In this document: positions 59,401 to 64,000 of the stretch, one piece after another | Layout: each line of letters starts with the position of its first letter | Position numbering within the stretch: the first letter of the stretch is position 1 | NCBI GenBank assembly: GCA_037179385.1 | Contig: CM074179.1 | Span: 74,513,719 to 74,577,718, forward strand | Source of the DNA: Holothuria scabra | Lineage: Eukaryota > Echinodermata > Holothuroidea > Aspidochirotida > Holothuriidae | Direction of reading: 5' to 3' | Length of the DNA stretch: 64,000 bases | Notes under the pieces: model-generated | Database searches by the model: none | What the model was told of the DNA's origin: nothing | The model's input: only the letters and a program-made list of their open reading frames with translations | Position numbers and translations under genes: made by a program

Positions 59401-60400
59401 TTTTTTTGATGTTACAAACGATCATACTGGTCATTACAGCCGTCCTTTGCACCAGAGTTGTCCCATTATTCCACATCGTCTAGACAATTACTACATTACA
59501 TGCACTTACAGCATGAATAAACATTTACTACATGTGAACATATGTGACGTTAAAAAGGAACTCTTATGTTTTTAGTTTTCCGCTGCTACACCCGGCGCCA
59601 TTTGCAGGACAGTTGCCCCGGTTACACACCCCGTGGTTTTATTTTTGTAAGGGTCTTACTGGGTACTTTAAACAATGTTGATGCAGATGAGACTTTTACA
59701 AACACAATTTGAAGTCGTTTAAACGTGAGATTTCAGCAGACAATTTATCGTGTTTCCTGCTAAGCAGCCGACATCATTACAAAGTTGAAATTCTTTCTTC
59801 GGTGCAGCTCATTTGGGTCATTTTTGTGGCTTGACGTCCCAAAACGACATTTTGAAAAAATTGGTTACAACTTTGTTTATCCTGAAGAAGTATATTCGTT
59901 CTATCTTTGTCATAAAAACATTGTGCAATAAGTTTGCATGTAATACTTGAAAGATAACTACGTGTACTTAACGTTTTTTGGTACATATTTGTAATACGTT
60001 TTTGTACTAAATGTAAGATATCTGTCGATTGTTAAGGAATTTAGGTTGCTCATTTGCTTCCTGGAGAAGAAAAGGAAGAACTGCCTGGTATAAAAGGGAA
60101 CGTATTAATGGGTTTTAATTTGTTTACCAATTTTCAGTTACGTTATTAACGCAAACGCTGAGAGATATTTTCAATTTAGGCTCAACCAAGAATGGAGGAT
60201 TTAGAAAAACCGTTTTAAATTACAGCAAACTGAAACTGTAAACTATGTAAACTAGTCTGAAAGTTGCGTGCTAAACTTACAAACTTTTAAATTTACATGC
60301 ACCATAACTGAGTTATTGCAGTGCTAGTTTAATGAATTGAAACCTGCAAACTGAAAGTTATATTATCTTTCAACCCTTTGAATACAAATAAGTTTCTGTA
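56485..60400. other. Non-coding AT-rich stretch
   Basis: No gene recognised. The short repeat-like sequence at 59156-59171 is listed separately. Confidence 0.55.
59156..59171. repeat. GTCGTAA-GAGGC repeat core, site 2
   Basis: AGTCGCCTCTTACGAC, followed by AAGGGGGGAATACCGTGGG. It resembles the reverse complement of the site at 24852-24869. Confidence 0.35.
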
Positions 60401-60470
60401 TTTTTGCCATAACAGATGTCTTCCCTAATGATGTCTAGGTGATAAAAAATAGAAACAGTTGATGACAACA
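60401..60470 (+). repeat. Dispersed repeat core, copy 2
   Basis: TTTTTGCCATAACAGATGTC, then GGTGATAAAAAATAGAAACA and AGTTGATGACA. Most diverged copy on the right side. Confidence 0.55.
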
Positions 60471-60859
60471 TACTTTATTGCATCATAATTTTCTCTGGTA
60501 GGAGCGGAAGTATGTGGAAAACATTTTATGGTTATTAAATATCGCTTCATTTTCCCACCTAGAGCTACCACCATCCTTGCAGAAATTATTCTGTGATAGC
60601 AAATTATCCTTTTGTATTTTCCATAAAGTGATGGAGAGAATGACTATAAAGTAAGCAGGAACTGGTTTTAAGTACTTGACGTTGTAATAAATGTAAACAT
60701 TTTGACCAAATTGTACGAGGCACTGGGGTAGCAAGGACCAAAAGGCATTACTAATCAAAATGTTTTGAAACAATTCCCGTATGTGTTTAAACATGAAATG
60801 ATTGAAAACGATACTTGAAATGATATTGTATAGGGAAGCATCGAACAGAAACCCGGAGC

Positions 60860-61102
60860 CTAAGCACAAGGTTCACAACATAAAGGAGTATCAGGCCACC
60901 TTCCCAAATTAGGGAACAAATCACACGCTGACAAATGATTCTCCAAAGTAGAAGGAAATTCTTTTGCTAGTTCAAACAATTTGGTACTAAAAGAGAAGCA
61001 TCCTCTGCAACATATTAAACCTACCACGTGCTCCTGGCAAATAGTTTCACGAACTTTTGCTTGCTCAAAGGTTGTGCCAGATGGTGGCACACTGATGAAC
61101 AT
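60860..61102 (-). CDS. Hypothetical 80-aa frame with a C2HC-like pattern
   Basis: I do not recognise the family. The frame shows C32-x2-C35, then about 20 residues, then H56-x3-C60, with aromatic and leucine residues spaced between as in a small zinc-binding fold. A second Cys cluster (CCEPC) ends the frame. An unrelated longer frame follows at 60483-60869 on the same strand. It could be a fragment of a transposon protein or a chance frame; there is no splice or start evidence. Confidence 0.22.
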   Translation of the reverse strand: MFISVPPSGTTFEQAKVRETICQEHVVGLICCRGCFSFSTKLFELAKEFPSTLENHLSACDLFPNLGRWPDTPLCCEPCA

Positions 61103-61620
61103 TGTAAATTATAATAATTCCGACGAGGAAACAGTCTCCATCACACCTTATGTAAAACCTATGTTACCAGTTTCAAAACCATATTGTGAATAAATCGTCG
61201 CACAGCCTTGCTTATCGTCTCATCCTAAAAAGGTTGAATTCGTCATCCTCTTACATGAAAGCAACGTTCAATAAGTTAGCATTTATAGGATGCAGGCTAC
61301 ATGAATGTGAAACCCGTTTGACAGAGTGAAAAACATGTAAAATAATTTTTATAATCGAATAATTCATATTTTATTTCCCATCGAACCAAGTTTGTGGTAT
61401 TTCCGTAACTTTTACCAATTGAAAAAAAAAAAAAAAACAGTTGAGAAGATAATATGTGTACAATATTTAGGGAGTGTCTTGAAAATATTTCATTCTGTTA
61501 AATTACTTATAACCCGCACAGCTCAGTAAGTTATGGCAGTGATAACAAGTTTAGTTCAAAGTCAATCTCCAAACTGAAATGTTTTCTTTCAAACATGTTT
61601 TAGACAAACAAAACTGTGTA

Positions 61621-61690
61621 CATTTGCCTAAACAGATGTCATTATGAATGATATTTAGTTGATAAAAGTACATCGAGCAGTTGACAGCTC
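61621..61690 (+). repeat. Dispersed repeat core, copy 3
   Basis: CATTTGCCTAAACAGATGTC, then AGTTGATAAAAGTACATCGA and GCAGTTGACAGC. Confidence 0.6.
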
Positions 61691-62058
61691 ATTTTGAGAT
61701 GGACAGGGGAAAGGGGTTGGGGGCAACAGCCCTTAATGAAAAATGAGAGGGCGGAAGCATGCCCATCCCCAGTTCAAGAGTCAGATAACCCTTTCCACCA
61801 TTTTCCCAAATCTAAAAACACAAAAAACATTTTACAATTGTGTGTGTTTTTTTTTTCTTAAATTAGAGAGTAGCATGTTATGACTGTATCTTGCCAACTT
61901 TATGGGCTTCATATGCGGTGGTCGTCTGGACATGAACCAACTACCTAACTTATAGGCATTCCATCTTATCAATTTATTATGTAGTTTGTAGAAAGGGTCA
62001 CATGTCATATCAAAACGAAACCATCTTCTAAAATTGTGAGTGCAAACAAATTTGTGTA

Positions 62059-62127
62059 CTTTTGCCATAACAGATGTCGTCTTAAAAAGATCGTCCAATT
62101 GATAGAAGTACAAAGAGTAGTTGGCAA
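62059..62127 (+). repeat. Dispersed repeat core, copy 4
   Basis: CTTTTGCCATAACAGATGTC, GTCTTAAAAAGATCG, then TTGATAGAAGTACAAAGAG. Similarity to copy 5 extends upstream to AAAACGAAACCATCTTCTAA. Confidence 0.7.
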
Positions 62128-62305
62128 AATTTTATTACCTAGCACTACAATAAACAGACCTATTGGGCTTTCTTTTCGATAGGTATTGTAACAAGAATGC
62201 ATTGAGGTTTCGATGATACATTAATGTTCTACCTCACATAATGCCAACATGTACCATATCCCCTCACTCAAATACTACACCAGCATGTTCAAAAAATAAG
62301 TCTGT

Positions 62306-63060
62306 TATCCCAGATGACCTTTAAACTCCACCAACTATAAAAGGGACTCTTGTCACCATAATGCACACCCACATACCACTGGTGTAGTCTGTTTCCACCT
62401 TGAGATTTGTTACCAAAGATTTCCCATTTTGACCTCCAGTGAACCCAGATGACCGTTGACCTGGATAAAAAAAAACATTAGGGTACGATAGAAGGATGGA
62501 TGGATGGACGGACGGACGGGCGGACGGACGGACGGGTGGGTGGGTGGATGGAGCTAACAATAGTGACCATCTCCTGACCATAACGCATTCACATGACACA
62601 TATGAAATCTATTCACGCTTTCTACCTTAAGATATTGTGTTACCAATGATTTCAGCGTTTGGGCCCTGTTGATCCTTGATGACCTTTGACCTCCATCAAA
62701 AACAATAGGGACTATCCTCTCATTAAAACATATTCAGATACCAAATATGAAATCTATTTAAAATTTCCTATCTTTGGATATTTTGTTGACAAGGTTTTTA
62801 GCATTTGACCCCAAGTGACCCCAGGTGACCTTTGACATCCATAAAAACGGTAGGGACAATTTTTTCTCACTATAACGTATCCACATACCAAATATAAAAT
62901 CTCTCCAAGTTTCTTGTCTTGAGATATTGTGTTAACAAAGTTTTCAGACTTTGGCCCCAGATGGTCTTTGACTCCAACAAAATCAATAGGGACCATCTCC
63001 TTACTATGACGTATCCACATTATAAATATGGAATCTTTCCATGTTTCCTATTCTTAGGTA
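62306..63060 (+). repeat. Core-repeat array (~140-bp units) with ATGG/ACGG microsatellite
   Basis: About five degenerate units related to those at 40200-40842, with the GACCTTTGACCTCCA-type motif near 62311, 62446, 62676, 62822 and 62958. A GGATGG/GGACGG microsatellite at 62492-62553 interrupts the array. No terminal hairpin was found in this copy. Confidence 0.75.
62492..62553. repeat. ATGG/ACGG microsatellite
   Basis: GGATGGATGG then GGACGGACGG then GGGTGGGTGG units, embedded in the core-repeat array. Confidence 0.95.
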
Positions 63061-63866
63061 TTATATAAAAAAAGCCTATTCTTTCACATTTCATTTCACA
63101 TAAATACAAACGCCATCATAGATGAATAGGTTTCTCTTATCATCGAAAAAAATTTGCTAAAATTTGGAAATTTGCTCATTTTAAAATATCGATGAAAATT
63201 CAGTAGTCATTTAATCATTTACACCCTTCTAGACTGACATAAATAGAGGGTGGAAATTTAGCCTCGAATGAAATTTATTTTTTGCCAATATAGTGACTTA
63301 ACTTAGCCAATCATTTAAACTGTTTGATTGAATGGATTCCATCTCTGTACATCTATTAATATTCTAGGGTTCTTCCCAGAAGTGGATCCAGATATTTCGA
63401 AAATGGAGGTGAAGACACTTATAGTGTAACATTTTGCTAATTTGTAAGTTATTTTGTTTTGCTGATGTGGCAAGAAAAGGGAAGGGGGAGGTTCAGCTCT
63501 CCCTTGGATCCGCGTCTTAACACTATCATGAGAGCTCTTTCTTCAATTTGTCAGCATTTATTATATGCTCGGTAACTGAAGGTTTGAAATGTTGACAGAC
63601 CCTTACACATATTTCGTTCTTAGTGATTGTGAAACCTGCAAATAGATTAAGATTAAAGTTATTGGATAGAAATGTGGGTACTGTTTTATTAGTAACATGT
63701 TTTTAAATAATACATTTTTTCTTATTACAGAGAGTTGTATGTCATGAATTTAATGCACTGACTGGCATTACAACTCATTATTTTATCATGGCGTTTGTAA
63801 AATGTGTTAAATATCTTCAAAACGAAACCATCTTCTAACGTTATGAGTACAAACAAATTTGTGTAC
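63061..63866. other. AT-rich stretch, no gene seen
   Basis: Nothing recognised apart from the upstream part of dispersed repeat copy 5 (AAAACGAAACCATCTTCTAA near 63818). Confidence 0.5.
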
Positions 63867-63930
63867 TTTTGCCATAACAGATGTCGTCGTAAAAAGATCG
63901 CCTAACTGATAAAAGTACAAAGAACAACCT
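63867..63930 (+). repeat. Dispersed repeat core, copy 5
   Basis: TTTTGCCATAACAGATGTCG, TCGTAAAAAGATCGCC, then CTGATAAAAGTACAAAGAAC. Nearly the same as copy 4 over more than 100 bp. Confidence 0.7.
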
Positions 63931-64000
63931 GACGACGTACTTTTACATTGCATGGCAAGGAATAGACGTGCAGGAAAGCCTATTTAAAAGTTTGAGCTGT

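Overview
This is a eukaryotic genomic window, probably from a marine invertebrate deuterostome such as an echinoderm. The assignment is an inference and moderate at best. It rests on one multi-exon gene with long AT-rich introns, a BEL/Pao LTR retrotransposon, a Penelope-like relic, abundant MITE-like elements, tandem-repeat elements of a type common in marine invertebrates, and long TA microsatellites. No bacterial or organellar genes were seen.

The only host gene I can fully support is on the minus strand. It encodes a secreted proteinase K-like subtilase (peptidase S8) in eight coding exons between 53039 and 23856. All seven splice junctions have GT/AG borders and keep frame. The predicted protein is 380 residues: signal peptide, I9 propeptide, and a catalytic domain with Asp138, His174, Asn261 and Ser327. 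The last exon (23856-23995) is short but carries the stop codon, and an AATAAA lies 84 bases beyond it. A strong acceptor directly before the ATG suggests a 5'UTR intron whose upstream exon I could not place.

Layout. 1-9653 is a near copy of 29825-39437, which lies inside the 14.3-kb intron 5 of the subtilase; the first copy stops at a 100-N gap (9654-9753). 9754-11942 is non-coding and holds one MITE. 11943-22423 looks like one large element with 16-bp terminal inverted repeats and arrays of AATGGT/ACCATT. It was interrupted by a BEL/Pao retrotransposon (12041-18102) with 182/183-bp LTRs and a TGGTA target duplication. 22424-53039 is the subtilase gene and its 3' flank. Its introns hold the duplicated block, a Helentron/HINE-like element, nested TIR elements, a Penelope-like fragment with a GIY-YIG-like domain, a tRNA-derived repeat and five TA arrays. 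53040-64000 is upstream of the gene. It contains an octamer satellite, at least five copies of an unrecognised dispersed repeat, and an array of a ~140-bp core repeat.

Most open reading frames outside the subtilase and the retroelements are chance frames or frames through simple repeats. The main uncertainties are whether the 9.6-kb duplication is real or an uncollapsed haplotype, and how many retroelement frameshifts are sequencing indels.
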